From Mesorhizobium sp. WSM4306 (GTDB lineage Bacteria; Pseudomonadota; Alphaproteobacteria; Rhizobiales; Rhizobiaceae), in assembly GCF_007003975.1 (NCBI RefSeq), contig NZ_VFTC01000006.1, positions 124,001-188,000 of the forward strand: a stretch of DNA of 64,000 nt, given 5' to 3'. The notes beneath the pieces were generated by a model. It did not search any database. It was given only the letters and a program-made list of their open reading frames with translations, and had not been told where the DNA came from. This document shows, piece by piece, positions 19,661 to 28,486 of the stretch. A program made the position numbers and the translations under genes. Every line of letters begins with the position of its first letter. Position 1 is the first letter of the stretch.

Positions 19661-20593
19661 CTAGATCCGCCGCCAGATGAAGGCCAGATAGAGCCCAAGC
19701 GTACCAGCCAGCGTCTGCCGGTAGACGCCGCTTTTTCTGAGAAGACGCAGGCGTCGCAGGACACCGCCCTTGCGCGCCCTGATGAACAGGCCGAGGCAGG
19801 CGGCGGCATCCCTGGAGAGGATGTCGCGGTTGACCGCCAAGCCGCTCAGATTGTGATCGGTCCAGACGGCGAACTCGCCCTTGAACAGGCGCCCCAACCG
19901 CGACAGCCGCGCCCTCCACGATACGTTGGCGCCGACCAGGTTTGCCTCATGCTGGCGGTAGCGCACCAGCGGCTGCGGGTCATAACGGACAATGCCGCCG
20001 GCGGCGGTGACGATCAGATAGGTCCACCAGTCATGACTGACGAACTCGGTCCTTGCCGATGCTTTTGCCAGTAATTTTCGCGCCGTGCGGTTGATCATCA
20101 TGGTGTTGCCGCCGGCAATGCTCTGCACGAGCGCATTTCGAAACGACGGCGGCTTTAGGAACAGCGGCGAATAGCCTTGCGCTGCTCCGGTTTCGGACAT
20201 GGTCGCGGTCCTCGAGCAAAACAGCAGCGGTGTTTCGGCATCGTGCCCTTGCATCCAGGCAATAGCGCTCTCCAGCCTGTCCGGCTCCCAGATGTCGTCC
20301 TGGTCGCAGAAGGCGTAGTAGTCGGCATCGATGCGCGCATCGACGATCATCGAGCGGAAGTTGGCTGCAAAGCCCTGGCGAGGACCGTTCGACAGGGTCA
20401 GCCGACCCTTGGACCAGCGGCTCTGCCAGGCGCCGATGATGGCAGAAGTGCCATCCGTCGAACCGTCGTCGGAGACCCAGAGGTCGACAAGAGGATGCGA
20501 CTGCGCAAGCAGCGATGCGAGCTGCTCGTCAAGGAAAGCCGCGCCATCTTTTGTGCCCAGCAGCACGGCCACGCGCTGATCTTGTCTGCTCAC
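19661..20593 (-). CDS. Glycosyltransferase family 2, rhamnosyltransferase-like
   Basis: Cytoplasmic inverting glycosyltransferase, probably adding a sugar to the growing O-antigen. The 310-residue protein has the GT-A nucleotide site (VSDDGSTDGTS, near residue 40) and a metal-binding motif in FCDQDDIWEPDR (near residue 95). The HDWWTYLIVTAAGG segment with later RYRQH is typical of rhamnosyltransferase-type GT2 proteins. The start is a GTG at 20593 without a clear ribosome site, so the N-terminus may shift slightly. The C-terminal 60 residues are basic and partly hydrophobic, suggesting membrane contact. It precedes the phosphosugar transferase gene in the same direction. Confidence 0.82.
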   Translation of the reverse strand: MSRQDQRVAVLLGTKDGAAFLDEQLASLLAQSHPLVDLWVSDDGSTDGTSAIIGAWQSRWSKGRLTLSNGPRQGFAANFRSMIVDARIDADYYAFCDQDDIWEPDRLESAIAWMQGHDAETPLLFCSRTATMSETGAAQGYSPLFLKPPSFRNALVQSIAGGNTMMINRTARKLLAKASARTEFVSHDWWTYLIVTAAGGIVRYDPQPLVRYRQHEANLVGANVSWRARLSRLGRLFKGEFAVWTDHNLSGLAVNRDILSRDAAACLGLFIRARKGGVLRRLRLLRKSGVYRQTLAGTLGLYLAFIWRRI

Positions 20594-20697
20594 TGGTTCA
20601 GAATCATCTGCAAGCGCCTGGGAACGGCCATCGGATTGGTTTCAAATAGCCAATCCCGGTCGATCAGGACAGCATGTTTGTTTGTACGCAGTTTCTC

Positions 20698-20732
20698 AGG
20701 GAAAGCGCTACACGCTTTTCCCGGAATTGCTC
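20698..20732. repeat. Small intergenic palindrome
   Basis: GGGAAAGCG (20699-20707) can pair with CGCTTTTCCC (20713-20722) around a 5-base loop, followed by GGAATTGCTCTA that runs into the stop of the dehydratase gene. Similar GGGAAAAGCG...GGAATTGC palindromes are, from memory, dispersed in rhizobial genomes. It could also act as a 3'-end hairpin for the upstream gene, but there is no T-run. Confidence 0.45.
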
Positions 20733-22720
20733 TAACCGGCTTGCCCGACTGTTTTCGCAATGCTTTCGCGGCGCGCGTCGGCTTGAGGCTGTTCGGCCTG
20801 ATGGAGCCCGGCCATGACGGCGAGCGCGGCGGCCTTGTCCTGGTCGCGCATGGCCGCCTGCAGCGATGTCAGCGCCGCCTGGACCCTGGGCCATCCCACG
20901 ACATCGGTTCGCAGGCCGAAGATCTTGGGGATGTCGAGCGCGACAATCTCCTCATTGCCGCCATGCAGCACCTCGTGAAGCTTCTCGCCCGGCCTGATCC
21001 CGGTGAAGCGGATCGGAATGTCGGTGTAGGGGCTTTTGCCGGCCATGCGGATCATGGTTTCGGCGACTTCGAGGATCGGCACCGGCTTGCCCATGTCGAG
21101 CATGTAGATGGCGTAATCGTCCTTGCCCTGGCGCCGCTCGGCATCGGCTGCCGACATGATGACGAGGTCGACGGCTTCGGCCACCGTCATGAAGTAGCGG
21201 GTCATGCGGCGATCGGTGATGGTGACCGGACCGCCGGCCTCGATCTGCGCCTGGAAGATGGTGGCGACCGAACCGTTGGAGCCGAAGACATTGCCGAACC
21301 GCACGGCGATGAACTTGGTGCCGGAGCGACGGCCATTGGGTTCGGTGGCGTGCGTTTCGTGCAGCGAAGAGACGATCTGCTCGGCGGCGCGTTTTGTCAT
21401 GCCGAGCACCGAGGTCGGGTCGACCGCCTTGTCGCTGGAAATCAGCAGGAACTGCGGCACCCCGCATTTGGCGGCAACCTCGGCGCAGACGAGAGTGCCC
21501 AAAATGTTGGTCTGGATCGCCGATTCCCAGTTCTCCTCGAGCAGCGGCACATGTTTGAGCGCGGCGGCGTGGAAGATGATGTCGGGCTTGAAATCGCTGA
21601 CGACGCGGGTGATCTGGCGCCGGTCGGTGACATCGACGATGCGGCTCTTGAGCCGGGCATGATCCTTTTCGTCGACCTGCTGGTCGAGCTGGAAAATCCC
21701 GAACTCCGAGATATCGGCGACCAGAACCGCCTCGGCGCCAAGTTCCAGCGACCGCTTGACCAGGATGCGACCGATGGAGCCGGCGCCGCCAGTCACCAGG
21801 ACGCGCTTGCCGCTAACGAAGCCGCCAATGCGCTCAACGTCCGACGGAACCGTGGAGCGGCGCAGGATGGTTTCCATTTCGACAGCGTCGAGAACCAGCT
21901 TTCCGCCCTTCCCGAGCTCCGAGACGCCGGAGAACTGGACGACGGCGATGCCGCTGTGACGGGCGACACGGACCAGCTCCGAATACTCCTCGATCTCGCG
22001 TTCGGTGCCATTGCCGAAAATCAGCATGTCGAGGCTTTTGGTGCCTCTTGCATATTCTTCCAGGACCTCAACCAGGCGAGGCCGCACGGCCACCACCGGG
22101 ACGCCCTGGATCTGCGTGCCCAGCGGCGCGCCGTTCTCGATGGCCATGATCCCGGCAATGGAATACTCGGCCGGCTGTGCCGTCCGCGTGAACCGGATGA
22201 TGACGTCTGCCTCGCCGAACCTGCCGACGAACAGCGCCTGCTTGATCGCCACATTGTTTGCATTGCGGCTCAGGATTCGCCAGCTCGCCCCGTCGCGCAG
22301 GAAGCGGTAGTAGAGCCGAGGCGCCGATATGATGGTGAAGGAGACCAGGAAAAAGACGATGAACTGACGCTCGTTGAGGCCGGTCACCGGCTGAAACGAT
22401 CGAACCGCCAGCGAGACGACATAGAGCGTGACGGTCAGGATCGCGCAGCTCTTCAGGATGTTGAAGAAGTCCGGCGTCGAGGCGAAGCGCCACACGGTGT
22501 TGTAGAGACCGCAATAGCGAAACAAGAGATGGCTGAGAAGAACAATGCTCACCCAGCACGCCAGGCCCGGCCAGGAGAGCGCATCGAATGAAAGTCTCGA
22601 CTGCGAAAGCCCGAGACTCAGCGCCACCGCGACCAGGACCATGACCAGGTCCTGGATCATTATAATGGCGCGCCGCATCTTCGGCCGAAGTCCGGACACG
22701 ACTTCTACATAGGATGTCAT
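20732..22720 (-). CDS. Membrane-bound nucleotide-sugar 4,6-dehydratase (CapD/WbpM/WreV-like)
   Basis: Probably converts UDP-GlcNAc to the 4-keto-6-deoxy sugar that is precursor of UDP-QuiNAc. The 662-residue protein has the WbpM layout: four N-terminal membrane helices (about residues 18-125), a first Rossmann domain (about 145-270), and the catalytic domain starting VTGGAGSIGRILVKR near residue 312. The catalytic region reads SSDKAVDPTSVLGMTKR, with leucine at the position that is Met in WbpM and Tyr in other short-chain enzymes. ATG at 22720. Gene order with the GT2 and PglC-like genes supports a role in O-antigen initiation. WreV of R. etli is the suggested counterpart. Confidence 0.85.
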   Translation of the reverse strand: MTSYVEVVSGLRPKMRRAIIMIQDLVMVLVAVALSLGLSQSRLSFDALSWPGLACWVSIVLLSHLLFRYCGLYNTVWRFASTPDFFNILKSCAILTVTLYVVSLAVRSFQPVTGLNERQFIVFFLVSFTIISAPRLYYRFLRDGASWRILSRNANNVAIKQALFVGRFGEADVIIRFTRTAQPAEYSIAGIMAIENGAPLGTQIQGVPVVAVRPRLVEVLEEYARGTKSLDMLIFGNGTEREIEEYSELVRVARHSGIAVVQFSGVSELGKGGKLVLDAVEMETILRRSTVPSDVERIGGFVSGKRVLVTGGAGSIGRILVKRSLELGAEAVLVADISEFGIFQLDQQVDEKDHARLKSRIVDVTDRRQITRVVSDFKPDIIFHAAALKHVPLLEENWESAIQTNILGTLVCAEVAAKCGVPQFLLISSDKAVDPTSVLGMTKRAAEQIVSSLHETHATEPNGRRSGTKFIAVRFGNVFGSNGSVATIFQAQIEAGGPVTITDRRMTRYFMTVAEAVDLVIMSAADAERRQGKDDYAIYMLDMGKPVPILEVAETMIRMAGKSPYTDIPIRFTGIRPGEKLHEVLHGGNEEIVALDIPKIFGLRTDVVGWPRVQAALTSLQAAMRDQDKAAALAVMAGLHQAEQPQADARRESIAKTVGQAG

Positions 22721-23227
22721 TGGGTAGTACTGAACTCCAGGCGCAAGGACTTGGACACTAACGTAGTGGTCGACCAGAAATCATCCGCCATCCACCATTT
22801 ATTAGAGTGCAAATCCCCAGCCCCCGCTGCCCGTATCGCATAGCGCGGAGTCGGGGGTATCGCCAGACATTTTTTTGGCGGCACGTCCGGTTGGGGTATC
22901 GGACGCTCAAACATGCACTCTTTTGAGGAATGATCTCAAGCCAGCCCGTGGATGCGTCGGCCCTCGATCGCTATGATACCGGCGATGGAACGGTCGATAT
23001 TTCGAGATCTCATGCCCCAACCCGCCGTCTGTGAAGCATATCGCGGGACCGGAGCCGCAACCAAAGGCTCGAGGCGAGCCAACGCCAGATACTATATGCC
23101 AAGTCGGCCGGAGACAATCCGCGTTCCATGCGACCGGCACCTATGTGGGAAGCCATGCCCTGATAAATCCTAGATTACTGGCTAGCTGAGGCTCGTCGAC
23201 CAGACACTTTAATCAGAGGAAGTGACC
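22721..23227. other. Intergenic stretch at the edge of the AT-rich island
   Basis: About 500 bp between the divergent dehydratase and methyltransferase genes. No frame has protein-like composition. The sequence becomes AT-richer toward the right, matching the start of the low-GC island. Confidence 0.5.
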
Positions 23228-23851
23228 ATGATTCGAGCTTGGGACAATTGGGATGTTGGTGGAATTGCAGACGAAATTCAGTCGATCTGGCAGAATTCCC
23301 CAACCGAAGATGCTCATCGCGAAGAGCTAGTCAACATAGTATCGCACCATGCTGATTCCCCTGCACCTTCCATTCTCGAAGTTGGCTGCGGTACCGGCCT
23401 GATTTACGAAAAACTTGCCAATAGTATACTTAGCGATTCCAGATATATTGGTATCGACTCATCTATAAAAATGCTAGAGAAAGCGATAAGCAATTTCCCA
23501 GAAGGCGAATTTATTTTAGGAGATGGTTATGATCTTGCTTTCAGAGATCAGGAATTCGATGTGGTTCTGTGTTTCGAGGTGCTCGGCCATATTCCTGAGA
23601 TAGACCAGTTCGTAGCTGAATTGCTTCGTGTCACGCGGAAGACGTGCATCTTCACAACTTGGCCAAGCGACGAACAGGAAATAGAGGAAAATTACGAGAC
23701 GATTGGCGGCGTTCAGTTTTTACACCGACGATATTCAGATGCTCTCATTCGGAAAGTTATCCGCGCCATAGGGCCAAGGGACCTAGGCGACATTGAGGCC
23801 GTTAGCCTTCGCTCCGGGGGGCAGGCATACATTGTCACGCGCCTTTCTTGA
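23228..23851 (+). CDS. Class I SAM-dependent methyltransferase
   Basis: Small methyltransferase of 207 residues with the SAM-binding motif ILEVGCGTGLIYEKL (near residue 50), an acidic motif II (YIGIDSS), and motif IV region FDVVLCFEVLGHI. The ATG at 23228 is set by GAGGA seven bases upstream; an in-frame GTG two codons earlier is less suitable. It is the only plus-strand gene of the AT-rich island and is convergent with the giant glycosyltransferase gene. By context it probably O-methylates a sugar of the O-antigen, possibly the chain end; the acceptor is not known. Its base composition is clearly lower in GC than the flanking dehydratase. Confidence 0.78.
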   Translation: MIRAWDNWDVGGIADEIQSIWQNSPTEDAHREELVNIVSHHADSPAPSILEVGCGTGLIYEKLANSILSDSRYIGIDSSIKMLEKAISNFPEGEFILGDGYDLAFRDQEFDVVLCFEVLGHIPEIDQFVAELLRVTRKTCIFTTWPSDEQEIEENYETIGGVQFLHRRYSDALIRKVIRAIGPRDLGDIEAVSLRSGGQAYIVTRLS

Positions 23852-23968
23852 CAATTGCTAAGCGCGAATTGGCTAATGCGCTCCGCAGTCACGGATTGTA
23901 TGCACATCACGCAGCGCCCATCCAAATCGTGCAACCTTCGTCACCCGCTTTAGACGCAGCGACCGTAG

Positions 23969-26900
23969 CTACTCGAATCTAATGAAGGGGAAACGCTTTA
24001 GCGCGCCGTAGATGACCGCTGGCCGCACTACCTCATAGATGGTGACCGGTACGTCCGCTTCGCGCACGAAAACTCTGAGCCGCCACCCCGCCTGAAGGTC
24101 ATGAACAGGCGTGGCAAACGAAAATCTTGCGGGGAGGCCCTCTTCAATATCGGCGAGTGAGCGGGTCACGGAGCCCAGTATCTTATCTTTGCTGGACACA
24201 ATCTCTATGCCGATGAGCCCTGCCTGGGTCCGAACAAGCGGCACGATGCCAAGATGGATAACCGATAGGGAGGTAAGCGCGAAACGAACGGTATATTCTC
24301 TATAAGATATGCTCGAGAGATCCTCACTCAGACGCAGTTCATCACGTCGCATCCGGCCGAAGTGCTGGCGGCTGAAAAGATCAAGCGGAGCGAAAACGGA
24401 AGAGACCATGTCCCACATTTCGCTCGGCCGCCAGTTAACGGCTCTCGCAAGCCTGAGTGGACGTGAGAAATGTTGAGCTTCAACCTCCGAATGGAGCCTG
24501 GCAATTGTGGAAGCCACAGCGGGCTCAAATCTCTCTGGGAACACGTACGGTCGAGCCATCGAGATATCAGCGACCGCCTCGATCGCCTTCTCGGACGCCG
24601 CCCTGCTGAAGGCGGTCCCATAGAGGTCCATCAATTCAGCACGGACATAGCTTGAACGTCCCAGGACGCTTATTGTCCGATAAGCACTTCTTAACATCTC
24701 AGTTCGCCGAATAACTGAATATGCAAGAAACTCCTTAACGGCATTCGCCAGTTCCTCGGGGGACGTATCCTTGGCAATCAACCCGTTGTAACGATGCTTG
24801 ATCAACTCGGATACGCCACCAACACTGGGCGACACAACAGCGACACCAGACGCCATAGCCTGAAGCATCGTCTGCGGCATAGATTCGTCCAAGGCGGAAA
24901 TGAGTAACACGTCGCAGCTTGCGTAGAAGCGTTCCGGATCGGAAACGAATCCATGAAAGATGACGTGGTTTTCCAGACCTTGTTCCGCCACATAATCGCG
25001 GCACTCCTTAGCGTACTCAACGTGAAGGTCATCGTAACCGATCACGTGGACAGTAACGTTATGCCCAGCCTTTCGCAGAAGTACGGCCGCGTTGATGGCG
25101 GCGAGTTGATTCTTGCGAGGCTGCAACGTTCCCGAAACGACTATCTGCAGCGGATCTCGTATGGAAAAGTTCCGAACCTCCCGTGCTGATAATAGCGAGA
25201 AATAGATATCGTCGACGGGGCATACGATACGGCGCACGGGGAGCCCCGACGCTTTCTTCCATCGTTCTCCATGTGTTGCCGAGGAGCAATGAACTGCATG
25301 GGCGAAGGCACGTGTATCAGCCCCCTCATAGTATTGGTGAACGCTAGCGACAACTGGAATGCCAAGTTCCAATCCGAGTGCCGTCATCGGTGGCTGCCAT
25401 GTGGCGAAATGAAGAAGACCTACATCAAGCTCGGCTATTCTTTCCCCAATGCGGTGGGCAACCTCCATATCCGTTGCATGCAGTGAACGCATTTTGGAGA
25501 TATCGGCGCTATTCATTCCGTGCGGCCAACGTTCCTCCAACAGGGGGGCATCCTTCGTTGCCTCGCGCCAGAGACGAGCAAACTCCGGTCCAAACCTCTC
25601 GTTCTGCTGGACCAAACCAACAATCCTGAAGCCGAACGAGGATACAAGCGCCGCATGCCGTAGCAAATGAAGCGTTGCCCCTCCCAGAGCGGCCTCATGA
25701 AAGGCGTAGAGAATTGCCTTATCCTTCAAGCGCGCATGCACTTCTGTCGCGGCGAGAGCACCATAAAAATCGTAGTATTGACTTTCCGTGGTATAATGGG
25801 ATTCTACATATGCACGAGCCTTCTCCAATATTTTGTCGCGTTGCTCGGCTTTTAGCTTGATCAGATCTTCAATCGCGCCTGCCCAGTCATCAGGTCGATT
25901 GCTCACCTTGACACAAACCGAATCAGGCAAGCGGCTATAGGGCGCTACATTACTCATCACGCTAATCGCACCTGCGGCGACCGATTCTAACAATTTGACA
26001 GGGCTCTTACTCCGTTCAGCACGTGTCTCACCCTCAAGAGGCGTGAGCGAAATATCGAAATACGTGCTGCTTAGTTCAGCAAGATAGCTGTCATATGAAT
26101 GGGTGAACGGCTTGAAATGGACATCGCACTCCAGAGCAGGAAAATCACGCGGATCGATTCCCCAGAAATGAAATTCGACCTCATCCTTGTAATCCGACGC
26201 CACACGTTGTAGCCCCGGCCAGATTTTGCCAATAATAATACCTCGAAATTTATTGCTGAAAATCGCTATTCGAAATTTACCAGACCTACCGTATTCACGT
26301 CTATCAATATAACAACGCCGTATATTTGTTTCAAGCCTAATTCTATGGGAATTATACTCTCCAAAATCATCAATAATTTCATCACTGTACCCAATAACAG
26401 CGTCAGCTGCGGATATCTGTGCCACTATGCTTCGGTATCCCGGCGTACCAGGCGCGATAGAGGAATGTTCCGGACCCACTTCATGGAAGCGAAGCATGTT
26501 ATCATCCATGAGATAGACACAAGGGACGCTCTTCCGCCCCTTGTCAGTCAACAACTTTTCCGCCGGGCCCACGGTACGGTAGAGAATGGCAATGTCAGTG
26601 TCCGACGTGTCGAAGGACGGAATATCCCATTCCCTGACGAAGGTACTGGTAAAGCCTCTCTGGTTTGGAAGGTTCTCGAAATTGCGAATGGCCACATCCA
26701 CAGACGTGCTGTAGTCTGGCTTCGACACCAGTATGCGCTTGTGTTCCATGGCTCCAGATGCCGCTACAGCCAATTCTGAAGGGGTGCAGTAGTCGTTGAA
26801 TCTGGAGACAAACGGCAATGCTTCTTCTCTATAGTACCGCTTTACCTCTGCCGCCGAGAATCGATTCCCCCAATTTTCGGCTGCAATCATGTCGTAGTGA

Positions 26901-27685
26901 GCAATATTGTCGGGTTTCAGTTGCTCATCTCGAGCAAGTTGCAGGTATTTCAAGGTACGGGTAAAATCTGCCTGCACATCTCGGCCAAGCGAGTTCTCCA
27001 TGTTGCCGCGAACGACCGAGCACGTCGCATCCACCCATTGGAAGGGAGCGGTTCTTCCGAAACGAAGCCAAAGATCGTAATCTGAATATCGCCTAGCCAC
27101 CAAATGAGGGTCGTACATGCCATGCCTGTCGAAGAGAGCAGCATGGTGGACTACTGAGTTGTTTGCGATGTAATTGCCGTGTAGAAGGAGGGCGTAGTTG
27201 AACTCCTGCCCCAGTACACGCTGAAAGATCTCGCCTTCGTCCGTCGCGCGATAAGCGTCGCAGCTGCCATAGACGACGCTTGGCACGGATTGGCGCTCAA
27301 GCCACGCCATGCGCACCTTTAAGCTTTCCTCCGTCCAAACGTCATCGTCAAACTGATAGGCAATGTATTTGCCGCGGCCGTGAAGCGCAGCCTGATTCAC
27401 GCGCAGGGCCGGAAGACCACTGTTATACCTATACGAATGGATGACGATCCGGGAATCGGCAAGCTGGTACTCACTTAGTACGTCCGCAGTTCCATCGCGC
27501 GAACCATCATCCACAACGATGAGTTCGAAATCGCCATAGCTTTGCGAAAGAACACTCTCAATCGAAAGCTGCAAAAGCCCGTTCGCACGCGCAAAAGTGG
27601 GGAGGATCACCGTCACTTTGGGTACCGACTGCCCTTTGTCGATGCGCCTTATGGAAAGATCGTGGCCACAATCACCGAATTTCAT
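23969..27685 (-). CDS. Giant multidomain glycosyltransferase (GT2 plus two GT4-like domains)
   Basis: A 1238-residue cytoplasmic protein with three apparent transferase units. Residues about 20-240 are GT2: VTVILPTFARANGLLQLSI, VVDDGSRDGTA and the FDDDVW metal motif. Residues about 320-630 look like a GT-B fold with a weak donor site (SKSPVKLLESVAAGAISVM). Residues about 650-1040 are a fuller GT4: GGATLHLLRHAAL, VSGTLQPRKNQLAAI and the E-x7-E-like ALDESMPQTMLQAMASG. The final 200 residues are unassigned. The ATG at 27685 follows GGGGGAAAT. It is the promoter-distal gene after wzm-wzt, with 60 bp between, and is AT-rich. It may add several different sugars of an O-antigen repeat; linkages are unknown. 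Confidence 0.8.
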   Translation of the reverse strand: MKFGDCGHDLSIRRIDKGQSVPKVTVILPTFARANGLLQLSIESVLSQSYGDFELIVVDDGSRDGTADVLSEYQLADSRIVIHSYRYNSGLPALRVNQAALHGRGKYIAYQFDDDVWTEESLKVRMAWLERQSVPSVVYGSCDAYRATDEGEIFQRVLGQEFNYALLLHGNYIANNSVVHHAALFDRHGMYDPHLVARRYSDYDLWLRFGRTAPFQWVDATCSVVRGNMENSLGRDVQADFTRTLKYLQLARDEQLKPDNIAHYDMIAAENWGNRFSAAEVKRYYREEALPFVSRFNDYCTPSELAVAASGAMEHKRILVSKPDYSTSVDVAIRNFENLPNQRGFTSTFVREWDIPSFDTSDTDIAILYRTVGPAEKLLTDKGRKSVPCVYLMDDNMLRFHEVGPEHSSIAPGTPGYRSIVAQISAADAVIGYSDEIIDDFGEYNSHRIRLETNIRRCYIDRREYGRSGKFRIAIFSNKFRGIIIGKIWPGLQRVASDYKDEVEFHFWGIDPRDFPALECDVHFKPFTHSYDSYLAELSSTYFDISLTPLEGETRAERSKSPVKLLESVAAGAISVMSNVAPYSRLPDSVCVKVSNRPDDWAGAIEDLIKLKAEQRDKILEKARAYVESHYTTESQYYDFYGALAATEVHARLKDKAILYAFHEAALGGATLHLLRHAALVSSFGFRIVGLVQQNERFGPEFARLWREATKDAPLLEERWPHGMNSADISKMRSLHATDMEVAHRIGERIAELDVGLLHFATWQPPMTALGLELGIPVVASVHQYYEGADTRAFAHAVHCSSATHGERWKKASGLPVRRIVCPVDDIYFSLLSAREVRNFSIRDPLQIVVSGTLQPRKNQLAAINAAVLLRKAGHNVTVHVIGYDDLHVEYAKECRDYVAEQGLENHVIFHGFVSDPERFYASCDVLLISALDESMPQTMLQAMASGVAVVSPSVGGVSELIKHRYNGLIAKDTSPEELANAVKEFLAYSVIRRTEMLRSAYRTISVLGRSSYVRAELMDLYGTAFSRAASEKAIEAVADISMARPYVFPERFEPAVASTIARLHSEVEAQHFSRPLRLARAVNWRPSEMWDMVSSVFAPLDLFSRQHFGRMRRDELRLSEDLSSISYREYTVRFALTSLSVIHLGIVPLVRTQAGLIGIEIVSSKDKILGSVTRSLADIEEGLPARFSFATPVHDLQAGWRLRVFVREADVPVTIYEVVRPAVIYGALKRFPFIRFE

Positions 27686-27745
27686 ATTTCCCCCGAACCC
27701 GCATTCCGCGGGCACAACGCATCGTTCCGCTACAGCGGAACCTGA

Positions 27746-28486
27746 TTACCTCTGTGATGACTCATACTTTGCGATCACATCCTCAGTCCCGCCGTCCATG
27801 ATGATGCGCCCTTTCTCCAGCCATATTGTACGGGCACAAAAGCTCTTCAATAGATCAAAGTTGTGAGATGAAAAGACAAGAATCTTGCCTTGCTCCATGA
27901 ATTCGAACATGCGGTTTTTCGCTTTTTTAGCGAAACGGATATCGCCGGCTCCCATGACCTCGTCTATAAGTAGAATTTCTGGATTTATGCTAGTCGATAC
28001 GGCAAACGCGAGACGGATGAACATGCCCGCCGAATACGTACGGACGGGATATTTTAGAAACTCCCCAAGCTCGGTAAACTCCTCGATCTCCGGCAGTTTC
28101 GCCTCAATCTCGTCGGGTGTCATGCCAAGCAGCAACCCACGGATGCGGATATTGTCTCGACCGGTTTGATGCATTTCGAAACCGGTTGCGAACTCGAACA
28201 TCGGGCAAACATGGCCCTCCGTTTCCGCGATACCGCTGGTCGGCATATAGATGCCCGCCATGACCTTCAACAGAGTGCTCTTGCCAGCCCCATTGAGGCC
28301 GATAAGCCCAACCCGCTCGCCCTGTTCGATAGCAATGGTCACGTCGTTCAAAGCCTCGACGGTATACGCGCCAGGAGCCGACTCCCCGCTCCGCTTTCTG
28401 GCCAACCAGCCTATCAAGCCGTCGGTATTCATGTCGCCGGTGAAACGCACGCCGACGTTATGCAGTCGTATGAAGTTCTGGGTCAC
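27746..28486 (-). CDS. wzt: Polysaccharide ABC exporter ATP-binding protein (short Wzt)
   Basis: Drives export of lipid-linked O-antigen across the inner membrane with Wzm. The 246-residue protein has Walker A GLNGAGKSTLLKVMAG, the polysaccharide-exporter signature YSAGMFIRLAFAVS and Walker B EILLIDEVMGAGD, followed by the SSHN switch. It ends soon after the ABC domain, so it lacks the C-terminal carbohydrate-binding domain of the E. coli O9a Wzt. The GTG start at 28486 overlaps the wzm stop (GTGA), a strong coupling sign. The N-terminal 30 residues before the core ABC fold (RFTGDMNTDGLIGWL) are typical of O-antigen exporters. Confidence 0.88.
   Translation of the reverse strand: MTQNFIRLHNVGVRFTGDMNTDGLIGWLARKRSGESAPGAYTVEALNDVTIAIEQGERVGLIGLNGAGKSTLLKVMAGIYMPTSGIAETEGHVCPMFEFATGFEMHQTGRDNIRIRGLLLGMTPDEIEAKLPEIEEFTELGEFLKYPVRTYSAGMFIRLAFAVSTSINPEILLIDEVMGAGDIRFAKKAKNRMFEFMEQGKILVFSSHNFDLLKSFCARTIWLEKGRIIMDGGTEDVIAKYESSQR

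Noticed and set aside
20177..22591. 804-codon plus-strand frame opposite the dehydratase gene
   Set aside because: Antisense shadow in GC-rich DNA; composition (Asp, His, Arg, Gly) is typical of reverse frames, and the minus strand encodes a well-supported enzyme.
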